Shown here piece by piece: positions 43,780 through 58,200 of a DNA stretch of 64,000 bases. The notes below the pieces were generated by a model. That model did not search any database. It saw nothing but the letters and a program-made list of their open reading frames with translations, and was not told where the DNA came from. Origin of the DNA: Hoplostethus atlanticus (lineage: Eukaryota; Chordata; Actinopteri; Trachichthyiformes; Trachichthyidae); the NCBI GenBank assembly GCA_034670405.1, contig JAXDDX010000054.1:2901162-2965161 (forward strand). Direction: 5' to 3'. The position numbers were made by a program, and so were the translations under genes. Numbering within the stretch: position 1 is the stretch's first letter; every line of letters starts with the position of its first letter.

Positions 43780-45712
43780 ATTGTCTCTGGCATGAGTGTT
43801 GACAGATGCTGAATGGCGATGGGAAGCAGATTGTTGCGCTACAGTGAATGAAGACCTGCAGACCTGCAAGTTCACCTGGGCACATCCAGGGGGTCAGTCG
43901 TCAAAAGATATAAAGATCATAGTGAATGTCCAAAGTGTTTTTAACTTCTCCTTCTCATGCCGTAACGATACTTTGACCACAAAGGTGAACATGTAGAAGA
44001 CGAAGCGCTTGTAGTGGTTGGGGTTTGGAGGGCCAGAGGTCAATCCGAGAGGTATATAACTGGTCAGGCATTTTTCATTCTGGTACGGGCATCTGAGGGA
44101 ATGAACACAACATAGCTAAAGATAGTCCTATATGCCACGAGAGCTACGAGCAACCAATTCTTTATAGATAACATGTGACATCATGCTCAACTTTCTTATG
44201 TCTTATGTTTTGTACCTCATTGAGATAACCATCATCTTAACCTACAAACTGAGAGCTCAAAAATGAAAACAAATGTTACTTTTTCATTTAGTAGGTACTT
44301 GGGTTGTCAAAATGATGAGTTTCACAGACGGGATCCTCTCTTTTAGAGATACTGACTGACAAACTCGAGATAGAGGTATAAGGTAACATTTTGGAATTGA
44401 ACTCCATCCAATGTGCATACATCATTTAATACCAGTGGACACGTCAGTAAGCAATTCAAAGAGTCAAATTTTTTGGCTGTGAACTTCATCCACAAAATAC
44501 CAGATGAAACTAATGAGGTACACAAGATCAGTCAGGAAACTCGAGCAGGCTGCAGTCCATTGGTCCGCCCAGCAAGAAGTTCACTGCACGCCACCAATCT
44601 CCTCGAACAGGGCGGACTATTTAATCTACGCTGGTATTCACACAGTCCATTGCTCACTCAATGCAATCTGCTGCTGTGCAATCCATGGCTGTGCGCGCAT
44701 GCTATAAAAATTGTCCTGCCTTTGCTTGTCCACCACAGCTCCAGCTGTCACCTGCTTAGATCTGGGGGGGGTTAGGGTTAGGATTAATGCAATTACCTGA
44801 TTGGCAGCTCATTCTGCGTGCACAGCGAGCCCATGTCATCTGATCAAAAATAAATTGTTTAAACTGAATGCGCGAGTTGTCCTGAGCGTACTTACATTGA
44901 GTCAGTGATATGCACAGTAACCTTCATTTGATCCGTTTAAATAAGAATGTTTGGCTACATACCCTTGGACAATTAGGCTCCGTTGGGGCCGGTGGTTGGG
45001 GTTGGGGGATGAGGTCCAACATTCCTGTAGGGTCAGGGACCAGAGTCGGATCCATCTTGTTCCGGATGTGTACCTCAACATATACAGGCCTCCGGAGGAC
45101 CTTTATAACCGGGTAGTCCTCTTCAGCCTAGTAAGACCCATACTTCTCACGTGTAAAGTAATTCCTGCTTTAGGGTTCTTTGATTGGACAACTAAGTTGG
45201 GTTGTTTTTTTGTTTTTTAATAGATCATCCCTCCTCTAATGAAAATGATAACATTTCAAAGAAAGCAGGACGTATAGCAATAACAGCTAAAATGTTGGTC
45301 AGCGTGATTGCTTACCTCTGGCTAATTGAAGTTCAACAGTCAGCAGTCCTTGAGCTGGAAGGAAGTGGCAGTGGAAGATTAAGGATGGAAGCTTCCACAG
45401 GGACAAAAGTGCTACCAGAATATCGACACTGTATGGTCAGCCTGTATAATAGGAGGAAAATGTAGGGTATGGCCTCAGGTTACAAATGTCATTTTATAAA
45501 TAAGACTTCTTCTGGATGATTTAAAACATTCAAGCTCCAAATGTTTGAGATGACTATCATGCAAGGATGATGATTATCCATCTCAAGCCTTCATTTGACT
45601 GAACAAGGATGTTTTTCAAAGTGGCTACTCACTGGTAGATATTATCTTTTGTAACGCTGCCAATGGGTCCAACCATCACATCATTTGAAGAGGTTTTTGT
45701 ATAATACAGTGC
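43780..45712 (-). pseudogene. ZP4/ZPB-like egg-coat gene, fragmentary
   Basis: Exons in order: 45712-45633 (..VMVGPIGSVTKDNIYQ), 45441-45316 (LTIQCRYSGSTFVPVE), about 45140-44963 (EDYPVIKVLRRPVYVEV; ECWTSSPNPNHRP), 44092 to about 44000 (CPYQNEKCLTSYIPLG; HYKRFVFYMFTFV), and about 43880-43780 (QVFIHCSATICFPSPF). This is the second half of the ZP domain of the ZP1/ZP4 type, whose products form the fish egg envelope. Exons 2 and 3 each need one base removed to stay in frame. The third also has an in-frame TAG where relatives have Tyr (..GSY-stop-AEEDYP). I found no ZP-N start, trefoil or signal-peptide exons. It is either a pseudogene or a gene damaged by sequence errors. Confidence 0.65.
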
Positions 45713-45778
45713 CTTTGTCCATCAGAAAAGAATTTTAGTTGGAATTTTAGTTATACAAAAAATTTCTCGGAGTCAGCG

Positions 45779-46116
45779 CTGCTCTGGAGGAAGAAATAAA
45801 CCTCAATGGCCCCATTCATTCCCGAACATGACATCCATGATCTTGGAAGGTCAGCAGGCTAGCTAACTAGCTTACCTAGATAGCTATAGGGTAGTATGGC
45901 TAGTTTGAATTTGGAATGTCAGCTAAGCTAACTAGTTCACTAGTTATTTTCAGTGAGTAGCAAGAATGCTAGGCTTCATGATATTAGCTACCTCCTCCCA
46001 TGGCTTTTTTCACTGCACTTCAGTCTAACATCACTTAGCCAGAAAAACTGTGGTTCTTTGGCTCCGCCCACTGAAGTTTAACTCGACCAATGAGATCATT
46101 TCTGCCTCCAGAGCAG
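45779..46116. mobile_element. MITE with CTGCTCTGGAGG ends
   Basis: The left end CTGCTCTGGAGGAAGAAAT and the right end (other strand CTGCTCTGGAGGCAGAAAT) are inverted repeats. Its inside resembles the ABR-like intron at about 17580-17770 (CAGCAGGCTA..AACTAG; CTTCAGTCTAA), so the family is present at least twice here. Confidence 0.65.
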
Positions 46117-46620
46117 ATCTGCCTCCCAGCAATATTTGTAGAACTAAAATGTTGATCAGCAAAAGACACACAGCTACTCACTCATTCATCCAAAACCATT
46201 AAATGTAAATCATAATATACGCAGTTCTTTGTCAAGCTGTGGTCAGTCATACAGTTTTCTTTCAGTTAATTGACACATGTGGCACAGTCCAACTGGAACA
46301 GTTGTGTCCAAATAGAGTATCATATTCTTCAGGTAGTATAAGATAGTTATTAATCAATGTTGGTAACGTGTTCAAACAACTACAGCTAGAAAGGGTTTTA
46401 ACCAAGTTTAAGCTAGAATGACACATCAACCTACAGCCTTGCAAAATGTTCTTAAAAGTGATAGACCGAAAAGGATTTCTTAAACAGATAGATTTTACTC
46501 CTTGATAGGACCAGCCTATCAATAACCAATCAGAGCAAATAACAATATATTTTGAGTCTATCTTACATTTCACAGGTGAAAATTTTTCAGTTAAATAACC
46601 ATAAACACTCAAACACCATC

Positions 46621-46626
46621 TTTATT
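46621..46626 (-). promoter_or_regulatory. Possible polyadenylation signal of the ZP3-like gene
   Basis: AATAAA on the minus strand about 195 bases after the stop at 46819-46821. Confidence 0.4.
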
Positions 46627-46818
46627 AGACTCAATTGTTTTTCCAATCAGTTACTTGAGGTCCCAGTGTGTTTTCCAGGGGAGAAATACAAACGGGCCCA
46701 AGGTGGACTCCTTATGCAACTGTGGAAGGAGAGAAAATCTGAATTGACTTAACTGATCAATGCTCAGTTGACCAACTGAGGCTCATGAGTCATAATCAAT
46801 GTACTTCATACACACAGG

Positions 46819-49410
46819 CTATTCAGTAATCAATGCATTCAATATATGAGATGAAATACCATTTTTCATATAGTCGGTTTTGCTCCTCAGCACCCTCTTG
46901 TGGCTGGACTGGTAAGCAGCTGGCTTGGCACTGCTGGTGTGACCACGGTCTTCATCCCTGCCACAACTCTCACAGGCATCGTCATCACCATCCACTGACC
47001 TCCATCTGATACATGGAGGAAAAAAAAAAAGTGTTTTGTCATTATGCCTTCACATGTCATCATTGTTTTTGAAGATTTTTAGAACATTTCCTCTTTATTG
47101 GAGTGCAGAGAGAGGAGAGCTAACGGATGACATGAAACATAGGTTATGAGCTCAACTTGAGTGTGTGGTCAAAGAGGGGAAAAAAAAGAAGAAAAAAAAG
47201 ATACATTTTGTATTGAACTGACCTCCCATTGATGAAAGAACAGGCCTTATTCACAGGATTTCTCTTTGAAATGGGCACCGCTTCCAGGTAACACATTATA
47301 TAGATCTAGATAATATGACACATGGTGAGCGAATACTGAATCACACCACAGTACATATCATGTTGATAATTAAAGGCCGGGTCTCTATCCTGCTCACTAA
47401 CCAACAGAATAGACCTCTACTGTATAGATATTGAAGACAAAGAAAACTTGGGAATCAGTGCTGACCGTGTGTCTGTGATCCTGGTGAAAGAGGAAAGGTT
47501 CGAGTTGAAGCCGGAGGATCTTGTCCTGGACACGGGGCAGGAAACGAGACTTGGAGCCAGGTCAACTGGGAGTCTGTAAAACATCTGCGAGGTGAAAAAA
47601 CAAAAAAAGTATCCTTATTACTAAATGTATTGCTCAAGGACACTTCAGCAGGGTGGCTTCCTGCAGACATGCGGACTTGGACCCAGGTCTTCTGGTTGTT
47701 GCAAAACTGATTGGAGGGATTATGTTTACACTGCCACCTTAATTTAATCCAAAAAAAAGCCTGCTTGAAGCGCTAAGAGTCAGACAATAATTTGGAAATT
47801 GAAAAAACAAAAACGGTACTGTACTCACCCCTGGTGGTCTATGAAGGGGTATCTGGGGTAAGAATGCACATCAGGGGTTAGAGTAGCTGCACAGCTGTGT
47901 ACATACAGATAAAGAGGAAGATGGTTGACCACATCTAGTGAGGCCTCAATGTGGACCATTTCACCCAGGAAGTAAAGAGATGATTGTCTCTCATCGCTCC
48001 AGTCATCTGAGAAAACATAAGACACAGCAACAAGATGATGTCTCTAAAACACCATCTATCCATTTGGGAGACAGTCAATTCCTGAATTCATTATTCATAT
48101 TATTATTATAATTTTGTCAATCAGTGACTTAAATCAAAATTGCTTTAAGGTGCACAAGGTATTTTACCTCATTACCAATGGTCCTTTAAGAACTACCATC
48201 ATTTGTGCCATTTTTGGGCTATCAATCATTTTGTAAGATCACTTTTTCCAGATGGTGGATATATATATATATATATATATTTTAGATTGGAGAGACCCTA
48301 CCATACCAAAACTCAAACCAACCCACTTGTCATGAGCCTGAGGTGGAAGTCTAAGTCGAGACGAGTTGACTGAGTTGAGATCAGGGGAGTCCAGGTAGGC
48401 CTCAAGGCCCCGCTACTCACGCTGTACCTCCTGGAGGGTAAGAAAGAGACTTCAACCTGGCAATCACTCGAGGAAGCACTCCGTTACTGCAACTATGCAA
48501 AAAGATATTTAAAAAAAAATAGCATGTACCTGTGGCATATGAAATAAAACTGGTCTAATTGAAGAAAACATAAATCATATAGATAAATCACTACCAGAGT
48601 ATGTAAGGCTTTTACTGTATATTCTAACAATATGCTGCATCAGCTGAAACAGTGATGCAGTCAACAGAGCAGCATATAAAACATTACATATCATCACAAT
48701 TGCACCTTCTATATTCACACTGCACTGGAATGGCAACTCCCTCCGCTTGAAAGACACCACCGGGTGAAGGTGGAGGAGTGTACAGGAGCAGGTTGTTGTA
48801 CACCACAGCGTTCTCTGTAACCTAGTCGAGGAGAAGGCATTATCAAAATAAAACACTAGGTGGTAGCATTTAGCTATTTTTTTCATCTACTTGAGCATTG
48901 CTTCTGTCTGATATACAGCATCTACCCTTGATTGCTTTACAGTTGGACATTACACACTGACCATCAAGAGGCTCACTAACCATTAGTTTGGCTCCACACT
49001 CACTCAGCAGGGCTCTGATGGTGAACTCCCCATCTCCTGATATCGTGGCCTTGCAGTGATCTTGTGAATCAGCGATGGACCCAAGCCTCCAGCGTGTGGG
49101 CTCAACATGAACTCTGTGGCCAAAGGGATAAGCTTTTCACCACAACCTCAACCCTATCCTCCTGGCATTTCACCACAACTGCCTTGACCTTATGCTCTCC
49201 TGGACCGGTGGCTCTTCCAACAGGTTCCTCAATGTCATTTGTTGGATGAGAGTTTGGTTTGTTTGCCTGGTCCCGTGAGCTAGCTTCAAGAGCAGCCAAG
49301 TCAGAGAAAGACATAAAAAGAGGTTTGGATTGGTAACTGTAGCATTCAATAGTCACTAACCTACACAGTACACACAGAGGGAATGCAAAGTGTACAGGAA
49401 TGTGAGCCAT
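46819..49410 (-). CDS. ZP3-like (zpc) egg-envelope glycoprotein, with frame errors
   Basis: Exons: 49410-48981, 48821-48706, 48430-48323, 48006-47829, 47584-47466, 47305-47223 and 47005-46819. There is an N-terminal hydrophobic signal, then ZP-N (VVVKCQEDRVEVVVK; CKATISGDGEFTIRALLSEC), VTENAVVYNNLLLYTP, VAIPVQCEYR, then ZP-C (RPTWTPLISTQS; DDWSDERQSSLYFLGEMVHI; LYVHSCAATLTPD; RYPFIDHQG; IYIMCYLEAVPI; KACSFINGRWRSVDGDDDAC). Order and cysteines are those of ZP3, the structural and sperm-binding egg-coat protein; fish have many copies. HKRVLRSK near the C-terminus could be a processing site. No clear membrane anchor is seen, as in several fish ZP proteins. Exons 1, 3 and 5 are each one base too long (near 49134-49137, 48322-48325 and 47560), so the frame is broken three times. 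Confidence 0.85.
48258..48281. repeat. (TA)n microsatellite
   Basis: About 12 TA units in a ZP3-like intron. Confidence 0.9.
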
Positions 49411-49669
49411 TACGGTGTTGCATTAAATATTACTCCTCTGGCACCTTCTACCTTTCGCCAAAGGTTCCTTGACTTGGCTGCCAGCTTTTAAGACAAAGGT
49501 GTCAAATCACCAGATGAGCAATGGAGTTTCTGGCCAGTGGAACACACCTGAGACTAATCATCTTTGATTAATGACAAAACCCCATGACTGTAAAACTCTT
49601 GAAAGGCATTTTTTTTTCTGTCAAACATGTAGAAGAAGGTAAAATAAGCAGCAGTGTTATACAAAAGCA

Positions 49670-49675
49670 TTTATT
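49670..49675 (-). promoter_or_regulatory. Possible polyadenylation signal of cnpy4
   Basis: AATAAA on the minus strand about 600 bases after the cnpy4 stop, before the ZP3-like gene begins. Distance makes it tentative. Confidence 0.3.
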
Positions 49676-50276
49676 CAAGATGATTCAAGATGAAAAACTG
49701 TACATATTGCATTTCAGGATTGCGGCTTCAGGAGAAAATATTGATATGTACCATAAAAATGTCGTCATCTACAGAAGTAACAGCGTTCACAAAAAACAAA
49801 AACTTAAAAAAAGGTAAATAATTTTTCCTCACACTCCATATTATTACCCATCTGGTTTTTACAGCTATATTCAATGATCTACATATCAATGGTAGGCATC
49901 AAATGTCAAAGCTGTCGTATGAAGTCAGGAGTGCATAAAAGATGCAATCGTTTATAAAAGGCTGACATCATCACACACATTACTGGGGGAAGGTTAGAGT
50001 CAAATTCTATAAAGCATCATTTCATTTATAGCTCTCAATGTAATCCTAAAAGTCTTTCCCATGATTTGACTGCAGGGATTGTGTTGAAAAGGTTTGCCAA
50101 CTACCCAGCCAAAAGTTAAAATAGTGTTCTTAATGTAATCTCTCCTTAATGTATGTGCTGTGGCTCCAATAATGTAGTTGAAAATATATCACAATAGATC
50201 ATTTCAACTTTTTATATCACTTGATGAACCCAGCCAAAAGCTAAAATAGAGGTCTTCTGTTGTGAAAATGTTTTCC

Positions 50277-52589
<2,313 letters not shown>

Positions 52590-52780
52590 TGCAACTGTTC
52601 TGTCGAAAAACTAAACATAAAATGTTACAGTGGCCACATCGGCGTATTTGATGGCGACTGGGAACTACGCATGCGCAACGCACCCCAAAAAGGCGAGAAT
52701 AGTAGATTTGAGATGTTTCCATTTCAGGGCAGCATGTCGATAGTAGAAAACATCGACCCTCAGGCCACAGAGGCGGCACG
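52590..52780 (-). promoter_or_regulatory. cnpy4 promoter region with an NRF-1-like site
   Basis: TGCGCATGCGTA (minus strand, 52666-52677) is a near-perfect NRF-1 palindrome about 80 bases upstream of the Met codon. A GATGGCG word (YY1-like) lies just downstream of it. Such TATA-less promoters are typical of housekeeping genes. Confidence 0.5.
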
Positions 52781-54735
52781 GCTGTGAAGCTAAAACGTAT
52801 CAGGAATGGAAGAAACAAAACATAGATGGTAAAATAGATGTGATGAAATGCTGGTGATTTGAAAACAAGAAAACGAGCAAAGTGGTTTAATAGCTCCAGA
52901 GATGATTTCATTGAGACTATGGTGATCTGATAAAGCTACAGTATGCTTCATCTGTATCAACATCTATCATTTGTCAATCATCATCATTCAATCATTCAAA
53001 CTGCCTTTAATCATTTAAGGCAAACAGCCTCTTGTCCTGGAAGGGTGGACATAACAAAAAGTAACTGATAAATGTGGAGGAGATGAAAATGAATGTTCTG
53101 CATGTATGGTTCGCAACTTGAATAAAGAAAACTCATATAGTTCTCATGTTTCTTGTAAGTGACTTGACAAATATAAGGCAGGGGTGGAATATAGGTTTTG
53201 GATAATACAGGGGGAAAACATGTATTACTGTAACATTTGTACTGAGTAAAGTTGAGTTAACACTGTCTATCATATAATATGAACATGACAATTACAACGT
53301 TTCCATGACCTTACATGTGTTTGAACAGGTTGTGGTAGTAGGCGCACATCAGATTGGGTGTATCAAGAGCTGCAACACTGTAGGTTTTTCATGCTCAGCA
53401 GTTTTCCATGTGTATCACTAATGGTCCACCACCCAAAGCACATTCAGCCAACAGTAGGCCAGTGGCTGGACCCAGTTCAAAGGCAGCTGACGTAAATTTT
53501 GCAGTGCAACCCACAGATTACAGCCAGTCAAATGACGGTCCACTACAATATTAGTAGAAAAATAGTTTCTTCTACTTGTGATGGAGGATTGAGAGGGAGG
53601 ATGGAGATGAAGGTGCAGGATAGAGAAAGAGGAGGATGTCCTAAAATGGACACCACATCTTTGGTTGTGCCAAGGCACACACGTGCCCCGTTGTCATTAG
53701 CCTCCATCTATATATATGACCTGAGTGTCCATTTTCCTGTTAGACACTGACGATGATGTAAATTGAAACATTTTTGCCATTGTGCTTCACTTTACTATTT
53801 TAGGCACGTGTATTAAAATAATCTTTTTGACATGATAAATCTTGGCCTTTTTTCTGTCCCTGTGTTGGTCGTCATACGTTTTGCATTCAGTGACAGCCTA
53901 ATTATCTACCTGGAAGTCAGTTGTCATGAAGTGGAGATGGTTTGATCTATGCCTCTGGCTTGCTCTCTGGGGAAGTAGGTAATGAAAACAAATAAATCCT
54001 TTCCAAATCAAGACCGTTACTTTGTGATTTTTATTTTATTCACTCTCAGTAGTGTCAGTAGGTAAGGTTGAAAAGAGGCTCAATGCACAGTGAGTGCCAT
54101 ATGTATTGGATTTTGATGTTAGTACCAATGTCATATTGGGCATATCAGTGGTGAGCAGGTGTTTTTACATGCTGACATGTCACTGGATCCACAAGGATGA
54201 AGACAAAATAAGAGAGAATAAGAGCCACCAAAACCAGATAGAAGACGCCGTGCTGGCCCTTTTGGGGCTTCCACTGAAAGGTAATCTTGGCTTTCAAAAT
54301 GTGTGTGAATTGCTGTGGCCACCGAATTGCACAGGTGAAAAGTTTATGAGGCTTATATGACATATATTTGATTAGATTGTCTTCTAATATAATATAAAAT
54401 ATATTATAAAATATAAAAAGCAATACAAAGTAGCAGTTTAAGATAAAATTATATAATAAACTGATTTGCAAAGAGGAAAAAACAAAGAATAACTGACAAA
54501 AATAAGTTTTAAGCTGAGATTTAAATACTTTGCTAAATTTAGCTGATTTAATGCTTAATGGACAGCTATACCTAGACTAGGGGCATTGCAGCAAGAACTG
54601 ATATTGTAAGTTAACATTGCCAGTTTCTGTACCTGAATCATTATTAATCAAGTAAATAAAACAACATGATATACATTTATATATAGTATATTTTTTACAG
54701 TCAAAATGGTCAACTATGCTGTTGGATTGGCAGCA
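52781..54735. other. Intergenic DNA between cnpy4 and the USP gene
   Basis: No gene is firmly supported. A possible USP exon lies at about 54197-54281: it reads DEDKIRENKSHQNQIEDAVL.. and ends LPLK before GTAATC, but I could not connect its phase to the next exon. Confidence 0.35.
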
Positions 54736-54945
54736 GTGACCTTATATGACATCATAATGGGTCACATTCTACAGCTGGCATGGTCTACTGTCACTCAGTT
54801 GTTGATGTTTTCACTTAATATATATATTACACTGAAAATGGTGAATTGTGACCTTATATGACCTCATAATGGGTCACATTCTACAGCTGGCATGGCCTAC
54901 GCCTACTATCACTCAGTTGCTGATGGTTCAAGTGAAGACGAGACT
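54736..54945. repeat. Tandem duplication, period 112 bp
   Basis: GTGACCTTATATGAC..CATAATGGGTCACATTCTAC recurs at 54736 and 54848 with few changes. Confidence 0.8.
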
Positions 54946-55255
54946 GATGACTACAGATAACTTTATTCCTCTTACACCTTTTTACAACTTTTTACACATC
55001 ACACATCATATCACATTTACAAAAACATGCACATTGCCAGGATGTTTTGCTGGCCTTGCCATCGCCATAAGGTATGTAGGATTTTCAGTAGTTTCTATAC
55101 TGGTAATGTGATATCCTTAATTGATAATGTTTGCATTGTACAGATTTGCATCTGTAGGTGTTTTGTAGCTACTATCTTTAATATCTCAGCTGTGAAGGCA
55201 GCTTCTATCTCTGACAAATTTACTTATATGTGTTTTTTTTCTTTCTTCCACACAG

Positions 55256-58200
55256 AAGAACAGAGTGCACCCTGATGGAGCTGTGCCCATCAGCCCACAG
55301 AGGAGGTAAGGAAATTCCTCATGACTCTATTCGCTTTCTACGGTCTTTTCATTTATTAGTTTATCACATTGGGTGGATAATTTTACACAAAGTGCCTTAG
55401 AAAGTGCCTACAATTTCAATATGGAAAGCCCTAGTGGGAATCAAAAACCATATCCTGGTAGTGTTGGTGCAATGCTCTATTTACCCAGTCACACAGGACT
55501 AGATAGTGATTTATTATTGATTAGTCATTCCATTAACCCCCCATAATCTCTGACCAAACTTAATAACCCCCCCCATACACACAATCTTTCTAACACACCT
55601 TCTTTTATGCTACGTAATTTGAAAGACAAAAATGCTCTTATAAATTAAATCTGAGTTAAAATGATTCTGTTCCCTGAAAATCTACACCAGGATAAAGTAA
55701 TTAAAAACACAATAAAATAACCAACTGTGTTTCTCTTTATCACCAGTGTCAACATCTTGAAGGAAGATGGGGTTCCAGACACTCCAGCCACCCCCACCAT
55801 CCCAGACTCAGCTCCACCTGAGAATGGGAACAAGCAAAAGGCCAAGAAGCCTCGTTGGTGGCGTAGGTGGCCTTTCACTTGGTGCAAGGTACGTTTCACA
55901 GAGCTAAATGTTGAGAGTGCTAAACGTTGAACAAATTGTTACAGTAGTAATTAGTAGATTTTGTATGTGAGTCCAAAAGATGTGAATGTTAGTGCCATAC
56001 AGCTTTTTTGTACAGCTGTATCAGTATGTTGCTGCTGTCTCTGTTATATCTAACCATGTTATTTCTTTGCTCCCAACAGAAAACCAAGGTGCAGTGTGCA
56101 CCAGTTGTGGCAGATGAGGCAGAAGAGGGAAGCCCACAACTGAGGTAATGAGATTCTTTTAAAGTCTATTTCCTCTGTTCCTAAGTTTGACACCTAGGAA
56201 CTGTTTGACACAGTTCTGTTTTTCTCTTTTATTATATTTTTATTTTATTTTTTTATTATTGTTAAGAATATATGACTACTTTGAGTCTCTCTATTACCTC
56301 CACTGGATATATGAGGTATGATCACTAGTCAGTTAACTCACCTCATATAATACTAACAAGAGTAACTTAAAGAAGTGAATCACACTTATTTTGTTAGTTA
56401 GTTAGTTAGTTATATGGATTGTGAACTACTCTCTGAGCCTGGAGACCCTCTTGTCTGTCATGTATATTGACTGTGTGTGTGTGTTCATCTCTGTAGTGCC
56501 AGTAAGGCTCATGGGCATCGTACTGGGGGTGGACTGGCTGTGCCTTTCATAGACTGGGCCAGTGTCAAGGTGTCGGGAGTCCAGTCTCATGGACGTCTCA
56601 CCAGGCACCCCACCCCAGCCACCCAGAACCTTACACAGCAACAGCTCGTCTGCCTCGGGTAAGCACTGGAAAGGACTCACATACACACTGAATGAATGTT
56701 CATATGCATGCACATATATACAAAAGATACAAACATGTATAAAGACATTAACCCATGCAGTAAAGCCAGAGTGATGGAAATGAGCTCCTCTGACTTCTTG
56801 TGTTGTTTGTTTCTAAGGCTCCCCAACCTGGGGCAGACGTGCTACATGAACTCCACCCTGCAGAGCCTCCTGACTCTGAACAGCTTTGTTCAGGAGTTCA
56901 AGAGACAACACAGGGTTTGGAGTTTGGTCCCTGCAGCTCAGCTGATCAGGTACATGCCCCCCCAACAGAAACACAACTTCCCTACTGCATTGATGCACAC
57001 CATCATTCTTACTCCAGAGTTGCAGATTTACTAATATCACTATTGTTTCCCTTCCTCTTTTCCTTTGCTCTCTCCAGAGGACTTATGGACGTTGGAGCGT
57101 CTCGCTCCTCCAACGACGTGGGCCACAAACGGGACGTCCTTAGGTCCCTCAAGAGGACGGTCTCTGCCCATGCCTCTGAGTTTAGGGACAACGGGCAAAA
57201 AGTGGGGAACCATTGCATCTTCAACAGATAGAACACAGATCTTAAGAAATTGGTTTATTGTATTTTTTATATCACCATCTGCTCATAATTTCTGTGTGTG
57301 TGTGTCAGGATGCCCATGAGTTCCTCAGCTGTGTGCTGGAGCAGCTGAGGTCTCTGTCCCCAGTGCTGCAGGGAATAGCGGCCAACATGGGTTGCAGCTA
57401 CACCTGCCCTGTTCAGGCTCACCTGGCCTTTCAAATGCAGAGCACCAGGACCTGCAAGGGGTAAGACTGTACAGCAAAGCACATCACAGACATGTTTATA
57501 CCTACTGGGATGTCATGGGAGGGTGTAAAAATTCCCATAGGTGACCATTTTTGTAGTCCTGACTTCAGGTCTCCAGTGTCTTATTTTGTAGTTTCAGTCT
57601 ATCTGGGTTCAATTAAGACTCCACAGAGACATCGTTGAAATGCAGGACACCCCTCAACACTACAATACAGACCTGATAACATTTTCAACTTCAATTGTTT
57701 GCATTTATTGTCACTGTAATCTAAATATCAGCAAGTCTCTGGATATGATTCCCCTACAGTTCAGATATAGTAAGTTGTAGTAAGCTGTGTCTTGACAACA
57801 TAACATGCTTAGACCGTCATAAGATTGTCATGTGATGCTCATGTCCAGTTGTGGGACTAAGTCCCTCAAGCAGGAGGCCTTGTCATGAAGTCTGTGGCTG
57901 TATTTTAACGTGTATTGTCCCTTTACTGTGTAGATGTGGTATGCAGTCCTTGAGACAGGAGGACTTCACCAACCTGTCCCTGGACCTGGTGCCTGGAGGA
58001 ACAGTGGCCCAGTCTCTGGAGCAATACCTGATGGTTAGTGGCACCTCTGCTTCTTCACTCAGATTATGATGCCCCATGTAACAAACACTACCTGCTCACC
58101 CTCCACCAATGCTACTCTAACTCCAAAGGGGTTGTGTTTGTGTATGGGTGTATGTCAGTCTCAGAATGGTTTTGATTTGCTGCTATCCATATAAATCAAC

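Noticed and set aside
54094-54360. Confident USP N-terminal exon
   Set aside because: The peptide looks coding and ends at a plausible donor, but its phase does not connect to the exon at 55256, and the acceptor is weak.
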